A DNA stretch of 7,531 nucleotides from assembly GCA_030040395.1 (NCBI GenBank), contig JASHTU010000504.1:1-7531 (forward strand). Reading direction: 5' to 3'. The first letter of the stretch is position 1, and each line of letters begins with the position of its first letter. Positions 1-6,382 of this stretch are shown piece after piece. The position numbers were made by a program, and so were the translations under genes. Below the pieces are notes generated by a model. The model was not told where the DNA came from. It worked only from the letters and a program-made list of their open reading frames with translations, and made no database searches. Origin of the DNA: Acidobacteriaceae bacterium (lineage in GTDB: Bacteria > Acidobacteriota > Terriglobia > Terriglobales > Acidobacteriaceae).

Positions 1-76
1 ATCTAAGAAATTTCCAATCCCAGCAAAAACCGGCTGGACGATGAGATGCCGCTGATTTTCCCGTCCGGGGGAATCC

Positions 77-3013
77 GTGTCTATCACTGCTCCTCAGCCC
101 GCGCGCACCGCGGCGCGGCGACGTCGCCCAGTTCACGCACTTACTTTTGCTCTGCTTGTACTGGCGCCTGCGGTTGCCGTCGCGGGTGGCCCAAAGTATG
201 TGGCTGGAGCCAGCTTTTTCAATCCCGGCGCGCTGGGGCAGCCCGTCCACTGGTTAAACGGTCAGGTGAATTACTACGTCGACCAGGGTCCGCTGAACGC
301 TGCGGTTACCAACCAGCAGGCGACGGCGATGGTGGACGCCGCGGCGAGCTTGTGGAGCGGTGTTCCCACGGCCGGCGTCACGCTGACTCACATGGGCCCG
401 CTGAACGAAGACGTCAGCGGCGCGAATATCGTGGTCAACTCGACTGGGGTTGTCACCGCTCCCGCCGACGTCACTCCTGCAGCCACCAGTTATCCGCTGG
501 CCGTGATCTACGACGCCGACGGCTCCGTGATTGACGCCATTTTCGGAGCTGCCACGAGCAGCCCCGACGCCTGCCAGAACAACGGCGTCTTCGTGTGGAC
601 GGACAATCTCAACCCCGACGCGACCATCGCCCATGGCGTGATCGTTTTGAACGGCCTCTGCGCCACGAACTCCGATCTGCTGGAGATGATGAGCTTCGAA
701 CTGGAGCGCGCCTTCGGGCGCATCCTTGGCCTCGACTACTCGCAGGTGAACCCCGGCGCGCTCGAGTTCGGCGAAACCGGAGGCACGCAAGGCTGGCCGG
801 TGATGCAGCCCGTGAGCGGCGTCTGCGGCGCGAGCGGCGGCGAATGCATTCCCAACCCCGCAGTGCTGCGCTACGACGATATCGCCGCCCTCAACCGCAT
901 TTATCCGATCGCGGCGGACAACCTGGGCAATTTTCCCGGCAAGGAGCTCACCGCCGCCAACACCATTTCAATTCAGGGCGCGATCAGCTTTCGCACCGGC
1001 TACGGGATGCAGGGGGTCAACGTGGTGGCGCGGCCGCTCGACGCCAGCGGCAATCCCCTCTATCAATACACGGTCAGCTTTGTCTCCGGCGCCTATTTCA
1101 GCGGCAACCACGGCAATCCCGTGACAGGCTTCAACGACGCGAGCGGCAACCCGCTGGCGATGTGGGGCTCGAATGACGCCGCGATGCAAGGTTACTTCGA
1201 CCTGAGCGGAATTCCGCTGCCGCCCGGCGTCAACACCGCCAACTATCAGGTGACCTTCGAGGCCATCAACCCGCTCTTCATCCTGGAAAACTCCGTCGGG
1301 CCTTACGCGCCGGGCCAGGTCACGCCCTCCGGCACGCTCAACGCCATCTCCATTCCCAACTTGTCGGCTGGCAGCGCGCAAACGCTTACGGTGACCGCCG
1401 CAGACTCGGCTGTGGGCGGCTACAACGACGCCATTGGCGCTGAAGGTCAGCCGCGCCCGATGCCGGCAAGCGGCTTTTGGGCGGGACGGCTGAGCCAGGT
1501 AGGCCAGACCGACTGGTTCACCTTCCCGGTGCGCGCCAGTCGCACTTTCACTGTGGTTACCCAGGCCCTCGACGAAACCGGCGCGCCGACGAATGCGAAG
1601 GCCATGCCGTCGATCGGCGTCTGGGACGGCTTCGACCCCGTGGGCGCGCCTGCGGTAGGCGCCGCGCCCGGACTCAACGGACTGGCCACGGGCGAAACCT
1701 GGCTGCGTGTCAACTCCAGCGGGAATGACGTCGTGCGCATCGGCATCGCTGACCTTCGCGGCGACGGCCGGCCCGATTACGCCTACAACGGCTGGGTGCT
1801 CTACGCCGACACCGTCGAACCTCAGCGGCTGCCGACCTCCGGCGGGCCGATCGTGATTCACGGGATGGGCTTTCGGCTGGCCGACACGGTGCTGGTCGGC
1901 GGCCAGACGGCTCTGGTCACGAGCATTTCGCCGACTGAGATCACGGCCATTGCTCCGCCCGCCGCCGCAGGCGTCAGCGGCTCCGTAGACGTCGAAGTGG
2001 ACGACGATCCGGCCTTTTACGCCGCGGCCATCGTCTCCGGCGGAGTGAGTTACGACGCTGGAACGGGCGACGCCCTGACCCTCGATAACGCGCCCATGAA
2101 TACCGTTCCCCTCGGCATCCCTCTGCCCTTTACGGTCACCGCTTTGGGCGCGAATCTCATCCCCGCGGGCGGGGTCACGGTCACGTATACGGTCACCAGC
2201 GGCACGGCGCAGCTCGCCTGCGGCCTTCCTGTCTGTTCAGTGACGGCCACCGGCGATGGCCGCGCCACCATGAACGTAACCGCTATGGACGGAACGTGGT
2301 CGATCGTGACCGCTTCATTGACCAACGGCTCCAGTCTGCAGGCGCAGTTCGCCGGTGGAACGCCGCCGGTGCTCGCCGCGCTTACACCCCAGCTCTCGCT
2401 CGCCGCGGGCGCCACCTTTATCTGGACCGTCCAGGCGTTGGCGCTCGCGAACGGCGTTCCGGCCGCCGGCCAATCTGTCGTCTGGCAGGCTCAGGGCAGC
2501 GGGATCGCCACGCCGGGCGCAACCTCGGTTACGACCAGCGCATCCGGGCTCGCCACGCAGACCCTGACCGTGGGACCGCTGGCGGAGGGACAATCTGCCA
2601 CCATCAACGCCTGCCTGAATGGGACGAATCAATGCGTGGCTTTCACAGCTTTTGGCGCAAGGCCGGAGTATGCCGCTCTTGAGGCTGTCTCGGGGACAAA
2701 CCAGAGCCTCGGCGTCTCGGGGACTCCGAGCCAGATCGTGCTGCGCCTCCTGGACATGGACGGCAACCCCATGGCGGGCGGGTCGGTGGCGCTCTACCAG
2801 GCGCTTTATGCCTGGACGCCGCCGTGCTCACCCCATGTGGACTGCACGGCGGGCGCGCTGCTGGCTACGCAGGCCGGGACGGCAACGTCGGCTGTCGACG
2901 GCACGGTCACTTTCGCGCCAGCCTCGCTGCCCGGCGTGGCCACCGAGCTTGAAGGTCTGGCCGCCTCAGGGAATGCGTCGACCGTGACGATTGCAGTAGA
3001 AGAGCATCCGTGA
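77..3013 (+). CDS. Exported multidomain protein: degenerate matrixin-like domain, IPT/TIG and Ig-like repeats
   Basis: Start is GTG 77, the first possible start after an in-frame TGA at 53-55, with a GGGGGA stretch at 67-72. Residues 1-36 form a signal peptide: RRRR at 14-17, a hydrophobic core at 21-35 and a likely AVA|GG cut after A36. Residues 56-278 resemble a matrixin (M10-type) fold: VHWLNGQVNYYVDQGPL, an A-A-x-x-W segment (89-93), a GLDYSQ motif (218-223), a Met-turn-like PVMQP (241-245) and DDIAALNRIYP (267-277). The expected HExxHxxGxxH zinc site reads RAFGRILGLDY (211-221), so all three His and the Glu are missing and I infer no protease activity. Residues about 293-400 look like a carboxypeptidase-regulatory or prealbumin-like beta domain. 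Residues 466-578 contain a PPC-like stretch (DWFTFPV) and a D-x-R-G-D-G loop (559-564). Residues 580-645 are IPT/TIG, and 665-978 are three Ig-like (Big_1-type) repeats with short-range Cys pairs 715/720, 846/853 and 917/923, which fits export. No membrane or sorting anchor is visible at the C-terminus. Probably a secreted or surface adhesion or binding protein; its ligand is unknown. Confidence 0.85.
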   Translation: MSITAPQPARTAARRRRPVHALTFALLVLAPAVAVAGGPKYVAGASFFNPGALGQPVHWLNGQVNYYVDQGPLNAAVTNQQATAMVDAAASLWSGVPTAGVTLTHMGPLNEDVSGANIVVNSTGVVTAPADVTPAATSYPLAVIYDADGSVIDAIFGAATSSPDACQNNGVFVWTDNLNPDATIAHGVIVLNGLCATNSDLLEMMSFELERAFGRILGLDYSQVNPGALEFGETGGTQGWPVMQPVSGVCGASGGECIPNPAVLRYDDIAALNRIYPIAADNLGNFPGKELTAANTISIQGAISFRTGYGMQGVNVVARPLDASGNPLYQYTVSFVSGAYFSGNHGNPVTGFNDASGNPLAMWGSNDAAMQGYFDLSGIPLPPGVNTANYQVTFEAINPLFILENSVGPYAPGQVTPSGTLNAISIPNLSAGSAQTLTVTAADSAVGGYNDAIGAEGQPRPMPASGFWAGRLSQVGQTDWFTFPVRASRTFTVVTQALDETGAPTNAKAMPSIGVWDGFDPVGAPAVGAAPGLNGLATGETWLRVNSSGNDVVRIGIADLRGDGRPDYAYNGWVLYADTVEPQRLPTSGGPIVIHGMGFRLADTVLVGGQTALVTSISPTEITAIAPPAAAGVSGSVDVEVDDDPAFYAAAIVSGGVSYDAGTGDALTLDNAPMNTVPLGIPLPFTVTALGANLIPAGGVTVTYTVTSGTAQLACGLPVCSVTATGDGRATMNVTAMDGTWSIVTASLTNGSSLQAQFAGGTPPVLAALTPQLSLAAGATFIWTVQALALANGVPAAGQSVVWQAQGSGIATPGATSVTTSASGLATQTLTVGPLAEGQSATINACLNGTNQCVAFTAFGARPEYAALEAVSGTNQSLGVSGTPSQIVLRLLDMDGNPMAGGSVALYQALYAWTPPCSPHVDCTAGALLATQAGTATSAVDGTVTFAPASLPGVATELEGLAASGNASTVTIAVEEHP

Positions 3014-3077
3014 GCGCGGACCGGTAGCCACCGTCATTCGCGGGAGAGGCTTGTTCATCCGGTCTCGCCGGCGCTGA

Positions 3078-3770
3078 TCACGGCTGCCGGGGGACGAATC
3101 GGCGCCCGCGCATCTCGTAACAGCCGCTGGCGACGCGGCGGATGGCCTCGGTGTAGGCGATATGCTCCTCGGCAAGAATGCGCCGGGCAAGGGATTGCGC
3201 ATCGTCTTCTTCCAGCACGGGGATGGCGCGCTGCACTACGATGGCGCCATGGTCCAGCTCTTCATCGACAAAGTGGACGGTGCACCCGGCCACCTTGACG
3301 CCATAGGCGAAGGCCTGTTCCTGCGCCTCGAGGCCGGGAAAGGCCGGCAGCAAAGAGGGATGGATGTTGAGAATGCGGTTGCGGAACGCGGCGATGAACT
3401 CCGGCGACAGCAGGCGCATATAACCAGCGAGGCAGACGAGGTCGACGCCGTGCGCCTTGAGGCAGGCGGCCACGGCGGCGTCGTGCTCGGCGCGCTTCCG
3501 GCCCTTGGAGACGAGTACGGCATGCGGCAGTCCCAGTTGCGCTGCAGCGGCGATGCCGGCTGCTTCAGCCACGTTGGAGATGACGACGGCAATTTCCACG
3601 CCGGGGAGACGGCCGGCGCGGATGGATTCGGCGATGGCGAGAAAATTGGAGCCGCGGCCGGAAAGAAGGATCCCGAGGCGGAGTCCTGGCCCGACGGGCG
3701 GACGGCCTTCGGACTCTGGCGCGGATCCGGGCCGGTTTCGATCTCCCGCGCCGGGATGATCAGCCCTCAC
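3078..3770 (-). CDS. purN: Phosphoribosylglycinamide formyltransferase (GART)
   Basis: PurN transfers a formyl group from 10-formyltetrahydrofolate to GAR, giving FGAR, the third step of de novo purine synthesis in the cytoplasm. The 230-residue product shows the family landmarks in order: the phosphate-binding loop LLSGRGSN (35-42), LAGYMRLLSPEF (114-125), the catalytic NIHPSLLP (N135, H137) followed by PGLEAQEQA, and VHFVDEELDHG with the catalytic Asp at D173. The GTG start at 3770-3768 overlaps the purM stop (GTGA), indicating translational coupling. It is also the only usable start before the conserved core, because no ATG, GTG or TTG codon occurs in frame between residue 1 and the core. 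As a result the protein carries about 29 extra N-terminal residues, rich in Pro, Gly and Arg, ahead of the usual RLGILLSG beginning. The stop is 64 bases from the stop of the convergent gene, and no intrinsic terminator is visible there. Confidence 0.97.
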   Translation of the reverse strand: MRADHPGAGDRNRPGSAPESEGRPPVGPGLRLGILLSGRGSNFLAIAESIRAGRLPGVEIAVVISNVAEAAGIAAAAQLGLPHAVLVSKGRKRAEHDAAVAACLKAHGVDLVCLAGYMRLLSPEFIAAFRNRILNIHPSLLPAFPGLEAQEQAFAYGVKVAGCTVHFVDEELDHGAIVVQRAIPVLEEDDAQSLARRILAEEHIAYTEAIRRVASGCYEMRGRRFVPRQP

Positions 3771-4816
3771 GTGTATTGCACCCTATGCTCGCCTTTGACG
3801 ATGCGTCCGACGACGTAAAACTTCTCCTCGGCGCGGTCCAGCAGGTTCTTCGCCCGCGTGAATTTGGCGGCCGGGATGGCGGCGATGAGACCGATGCCCA
3901 TATTGAAGGTGCGCAGCATTTCGTCCTGCGAAACCCGTCCCAGTTCCCGCAGGTGCTCGAAGATGGGTAGAGTCGGCCAGGAGCCCAGCTCGACCTGCGC
4001 GGTGATGTTTTTGGGCAGAATGCGCGGCAAGTTTTCCGTGATGCCGCCGCCGGTAATGTGGGCCATCCCGGTGGTCAGGCCCGCCGCGGTCAGCTTTTGG
4101 ATTACGTGCAGGTAGCTGCGATGGGTCTTCATCAGCGCCGCGCCCGCTTTTTCCTTGATGGCGGTCACGTATTGCGTCACCTTATAGCCGCCCACCTCGA
4201 AAAGCAGCTTGCGGGCCAACGAGTAGCCATTTGTGTGCAGACCCGTGGAAGGCAGTCCGATAAGCACGTCGCCGGGCTTGATGGCCGCACCGGTGATCAC
4301 CTTGTCGCGATCGACAGCGCCCACGATGAATCCGGCGAGGTCGTATTCGCCATCGGCGTAGAACCCGGGCATTTGCGCGGTTTCGCCGCCGATGAGGACG
4401 CAGCCATTGGCGCGGCAGGCCTCGGCCAAACCGCTCACCACGTCCTCGGCCACATCGGCATCCAGCTTGCCCGTAGCCAGGTAATCGAGGAAGAAGAGAG
4501 GCGTCGCGCCTTGAACGGCGATGTCGTTGACGCAGTGGTTGACCAGGTCCGCTCCTACAGTGTGGTGGAGGCCAAGCTCGAAGGCGACTTTAAGCTTGGT
4601 GCCGACGCCGTCGGCGGAACTGACCAGGACCGGATTTTTCCAGCGCTGCAGGTCGAGGCGGTAGAGGGCGCCGAAGCCGCCGATGCCGCCCAGGACATTG
4701 CGGTTGAAGGTTTTTTGCGCCAGGAACTTGATGCGCTCCTTGGCGCGGCCGGCCCCAACAAGATCGACGCCGGCGTCGGCGTACGTTACGGGTTGAGGAT
4801 TGATTTCGTCTGGCAC
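3767..4816 (-). CDS. purM: Phosphoribosylformylglycinamidine cyclo-ligase (AIR synthetase)
   Basis: PurM closes FGAM to AIR using ATP, the fifth step of de novo purine synthesis. The 349-residue product has normal family length and the full set of landmarks: YADAGVD (12-18), GGIGGFGALY (43-52), the ATP-site segment SADGVGTKLKVA (67-78), HCVNDIAVQGATPLFFLDY (94-112), IGGETAQMPGFY (142-153), DLAGFIVGAV (159-168), GLPSTGLHTNGYSLAR (187-202), HITGGGITENLPR (253-265) and FNMGIGL (304-310). The GTG start at 4816-4814 has a weak Shine-Dalgarno GAGAAG (4826-4831) nine bases upstream. An in-frame TAA lies nine codons above the start, so a longer protein is excluded. It is the first gene of a two-gene purM-purN operon joined by a 4-base overlap. 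I see nothing abnormal in the active-site motifs. Confidence 0.98.
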   Translation of the reverse strand: MPDEINPQPVTYADAGVDLVGAGRAKERIKFLAQKTFNRNVLGGIGGFGALYRLDLQRWKNPVLVSSADGVGTKLKVAFELGLHHTVGADLVNHCVNDIAVQGATPLFFLDYLATGKLDADVAEDVVSGLAEACRANGCVLIGGETAQMPGFYADGEYDLAGFIVGAVDRDKVITGAAIKPGDVLIGLPSTGLHTNGYSLARKLLFEVGGYKVTQYVTAIKEKAGAALMKTHRSYLHVIQKLTAAGLTTGMAHITGGGITENLPRILPKNITAQVELGSWPTLPIFEHLRELGRVSQDEMLRTFNMGIGLIAAIPAAKFTRAKNLLDRAEEKFYVVGRIVKGEHRVQYT

Positions 4817-4858
4817 GGTCCGGATCTTCTCAAAACGGATTTAAGGCTGGTGCGGATA

Positions 4859-4878
4859 GCTAAAACATGTATTTTAGC
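4859..4878 (-). promoter_or_regulatory. Inverted repeat with candidate -10 box upstream of purM
   Basis: Arms GCTAAAA (4859-4865) and TTTTAGC (4872-4878) are perfectly complementary and flank a 6-base centre, CATGTA. Read on the purM strand, the same element contains TAAAAT (4876-4871), a reasonable -10 hexamer about 54 bases before the purM start. No good -35 hexamer sits 16-18 bases further upstream. The AT-rich symmetric element in GC-rich surroundings could be an operator overlapping the promoter, or a hairpin in the leader. It does not resemble the enterobacterial PurR box. The role is inferred; the symmetry is seen directly. Confidence 0.4.
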
Positions 4879-5011
4879 AGGGTTGGCTGAGGATAACTGC
4901 GCGAGAGCGTGGGTTCGAAACGCCTTGTGACCGCCGTGCGGAGCCGCGCGGAAAGCCGGGTTTGGCCCAGCTTCCGGGCCTGAAGAATGCAATGCTCCGA
5001 ACCAGGTCCAT

Positions 5012-5049
5012 ACTTGGTGCGGTTTAGGTCACTTGGTGCGGTTTAGGTC
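5012..5049. repeat. Perfect 19-bp tandem duplication
   Basis: The unit ACTTGGTGCGGTTTAGGTC occurs twice head to tail without mismatch, at 5012-5030 and 5031-5049. The second copy ends 8 bases beyond the stop codon of the small minus-strand gene at 5058-5201, in its 3' flank. It is a non-coding two-copy repeat. A replication-slippage duplication is the simplest explanation, and a paired binding site is an alternative. Confidence 0.9.
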
Positions 5050-5057
5050 CCCAAGCC

Positions 5058-5201
5058 CTAGAACACCCAAAGGCTCGCCAGGAGCAACATCATCGCCGCA
5101 ATGGTGATGCCCTGGTAAACCAATTCCGCGGGCGGGCGAGACCGCGAAATGCCTCTTGCCGACATGGACTCGGCAATTGGAGATGGAGAAGAGGGTTGCA
5201 T
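5058..5201 (-). CDS. Small single-helix membrane peptide (47 residues)
   Basis: An ATG at 5201-5199 opens a 47-residue frame ending with TAG at 5060-5058. The N-terminal half is polar and basic (MQPSSPSPIAESMSARG, then ISRSRPPAE). The C-terminal half is one hydrophobic helix, YQGITIAAMMLLLASLWVF, that runs to the last residue. An AGGCAGG element ends six bases before the ATG, a modest ribosome site. A second in-frame ATG would give a 35-residue form. The arrangement of a basic cytoplasmic head followed by one C-terminal helix suggests a tail-anchored or N-in membrane peptide. I do not assign a function. The main support is that an uninterrupted membrane helix ends exactly at the stop codon, which is unlikely in random GC-rich sequence. 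A larger frame on the same strand (5220-5029) has no such pattern and is probably its shadow. The gene diverges from the one starting at 5448. Confidence 0.6.
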   Translation of the reverse strand: MQPSSPSPIAESMSARGISRSRPPAELVYQGITIAAMMLLLASLWVF

Positions 5202-5434
5202 CGTTGGCCTGCCTTTCCAATCCTCCCGGAAAAATACGCCCCTTTGACGGGTTCTTTTGCGTGATTAGACGCCCAACTGCCGGCGAAGATGCGTGAAGTT
5301 CAATCGCGCCACGGTGAAATGTTCGCTACGTCGTTTATCGGCGCGTTGGGGCGAATGATGCGGCTGGCCAAGAAGATTAAAGCCTCGCAGCATTCCGGAG
5401 GTAACGGCTGAACAGCGTTGTGTGGAAACGGGTG

Positions 5435-5440
5435 TACAAT
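5435..5440 (+). promoter_or_regulatory. -10 box TACAAT for the gene at 5448 (leaderless start)
   Basis: TACAAT matches the sigma-70 type -10 consensus at five of six positions. Its last base is seven bases before the GTG at 5448, so transcription would be expected to begin at or within a base or two of the start codon. No Shine-Dalgarno precedes that GTG at a proper distance. No convincing -35 hexamer is visible 16-18 bases upstream. Confidence 0.55.
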
Positions 5441-5447
5441 CTCGCTC

Positions 5448-5969
5448 GTGAGCACGGGTCCACAGCTTGTTCGTCCGGCCGCGCCGCCGGAACGTAATTG
5501 GCTGCCGATTGCGGTGGCGGCGGCAATTGTGCTGGCGGTTCTGGTCGTGCTGGTGTTCCTGTTTGGGCGCGGCCAGAGCGGGCCGGCAGCCACCCCCATC
5601 AACGCAAGACCTGACCCATACGCCGCAAACCTCCCGATCAGCCAGCTTGCCATGAGCGAGTCGTCCAACCTGGCAGGGGGCAAGGTCACCTATCTCGATG
5701 GACACATTGCCAATACGGGCAACCGCACCGTCACCGGAATTACCATCCAGGTGCTATTCCGCGACGATGCGCACGAGGTTGTGCAAAACGAGACGCAGGC
5801 GCTTAAGCTCATCCGGATGCGGGAGCCTTATATTGATGTGGAGCCGGTTTCGGCGGCTCCGCTCAAATCAGGCGGCTCGGCGGATTTCCGCCTCATCTTT
5901 GACACTGTAGCCGACAACTGGAACGGCGAGTTTCCCGAGATTCGCATTCACCACGTAGATACGCATTAG
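5448..5969 (+). CDS. Single-pass membrane protein with extracytoplasmic beta domain (DUF2393/FxLYD-like)
   Basis: From the GTG at 5448 the product has 173 residues. Residues 19-39 (LPIAVAAAIVLAVLVVLVFLF) are a clear transmembrane helix after a short head with R9 and R16, so the N-terminus should be inside and the rest outside. A Pro/Ala linker (42-63) leads to a beta-rich domain (about 64-170) with the core KVTYLDGHIANTGNRTVTG, then ITIQVLFRD and, near the end, ADFRLIFDTV. The L-D-G-x-I-x-N-T-G pattern followed by a V-x-F-R-D strand recalls FxLYD-type and DUF2393 domains of envelope proteins. That assignment is from memory and tentative. An in-frame TTG at 5418 would add ten residues, but the -10 box would then lie inside the gene, so I prefer 5448. 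It appears to be transcribed alone; its partner and ligand are unknown. Confidence 0.8.
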   Translation: MSTGPQLVRPAAPPERNWLPIAVAAAIVLAVLVVLVFLFGRGQSGPAATPINARPDPYAANLPISQLAMSESSNLAGGKVTYLDGHIANTGNRTVTGITIQVLFRDDAHEVVQNETQALKLIRMREPYIDVEPVSAAPLKSGGSADFRLIFDTVADNWNGEFPEIRIHHVDTH

Positions 5970-6329
5970 TTTCCTGTCCAGGAGCGCATGGTGGCGCCGA
6001 AGTATGCCCGGCCGATGCGCTGCTCATTTGTCTTTCCAGCCACGGTGAGAAAGAACGAAGTCGCACGCCATCACAGAACCCGTACGGCCCACCGGCCGGC
6101 CCGCCAGCACGCCCGAAAAGGCGCGTAGAAAATACCCGGCTAGCAATATTTACACGGAAGGAGAATCCGGCGCCGGCTTGTGAGCGCAGAGTTTTCCACG
6201 GGTAGATGAGACCATAGCCTGTTTATTTGCAACAGATACGAGAAAGGCTTCGCAACTCATCCCGTTTGGCATTGCGGTTGCATAAATCAAATGCGGGCAG
6301 GAGAGCGCGCTCAGAGCTATTTGTGCAAC

Positions 6330-6352
6330 TGATGCCCGATGGGCGGGCATCA
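6330..6352 (+). promoter_or_regulatory. Perfect 9-bp hairpin upstream of the OmpA-like gene
   Basis: TGATGCCCG (6330-6338) and CGGGCATCA (6344-6352) are perfect reverse complements separated by ATGGG. The element ends 30 bases before the ATG at 6383 and 13 bases before the likely ribosome site. No T-run follows, so it is not an intrinsic terminator. It may be a leader stem-loop stabilising or regulating the mRNA, or a dyad operator on DNA. Confidence 0.55.
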
Positions 6353-6365
6353 AAGGGCAATTGTC

Positions 6366-6371
6366 AGGGGG
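6366..6371 (+). promoter_or_regulatory. Ribosome-binding site AGGGGG deciding the start at 6383
   Basis: AGGGGG lies 11 bases before ATG 6383, a slightly long spacing. Together with the signal peptide that begins at this ATG, it favours 6383 over the in-frame upstream start at 6227, which would bury the signal peptide behind 52 unrelated residues. Confidence 0.5.
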
Positions 6372-6382
6372 CAAATTCTTCC

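Larger units (their letters stand above)
5970..6382. other. 413-base intergenic region with little coding signal
   Basis: This gap separates the membrane protein from the OmpA-like gene. It holds an AT-rich patch around 6127-6154, a 10-bp palindrome CCGGCGCCGG at 6167-6176, a weak inverted repeat CTGTT/AACAG at 6219-6235, a 10-bp palindrome GAGCGCGCTC at 6303-6312 and the 9-bp hairpin at 6330-6352. A 46-codon Arg/His-rich frame at 5988-6128 sits behind an AGGAG but is weakly supported. I found no convincing -35/-10 pair and no intrinsic terminator for the upstream gene. Confidence 0.6.

Noticed and set aside
1..76. Possible tail of an upstream gene
   Set aside because: All three plus frames stop within 55 bases and the few codons available show no recognisable feature.
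968..1861. Long open frame antisense to the first gene (and a similar one at 254-790)
   Set aside because: Complement of a GC-rich gene with strong codon bias; the Arg/Gly/Val-rich product shows no recognisable motif.
2173..2196. Three GGTCAC repeats
   Set aside because: Explained by coding for an alternating Val-Thr beta strand in an Ig-like domain.
3014..3077. Bidirectional terminator between the convergent genes
   Set aside because: Only a 6-bp GACCGG/CCGGTC pair with a 34-base loop and no T-run on either strand.
4909..4926. GGTTCGAAA, resembling a tRNA T-arm
   Set aside because: The flanking bases do not form a T-stem, and no acceptor, D or anticodon stems can be placed.
4058..4930. 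290-codon plus-strand frame over purM, and 3162-3818 over purN
   Set aside because: Antisense shadows of two certain purine genes, with no family features of their own.
5265..5705. Minus-strand frames overlapping the start of the membrane-protein gene
   Set aside because: Low-complexity products lying opposite a gene with a clear membrane helix and a promoter; best seen as shadows.
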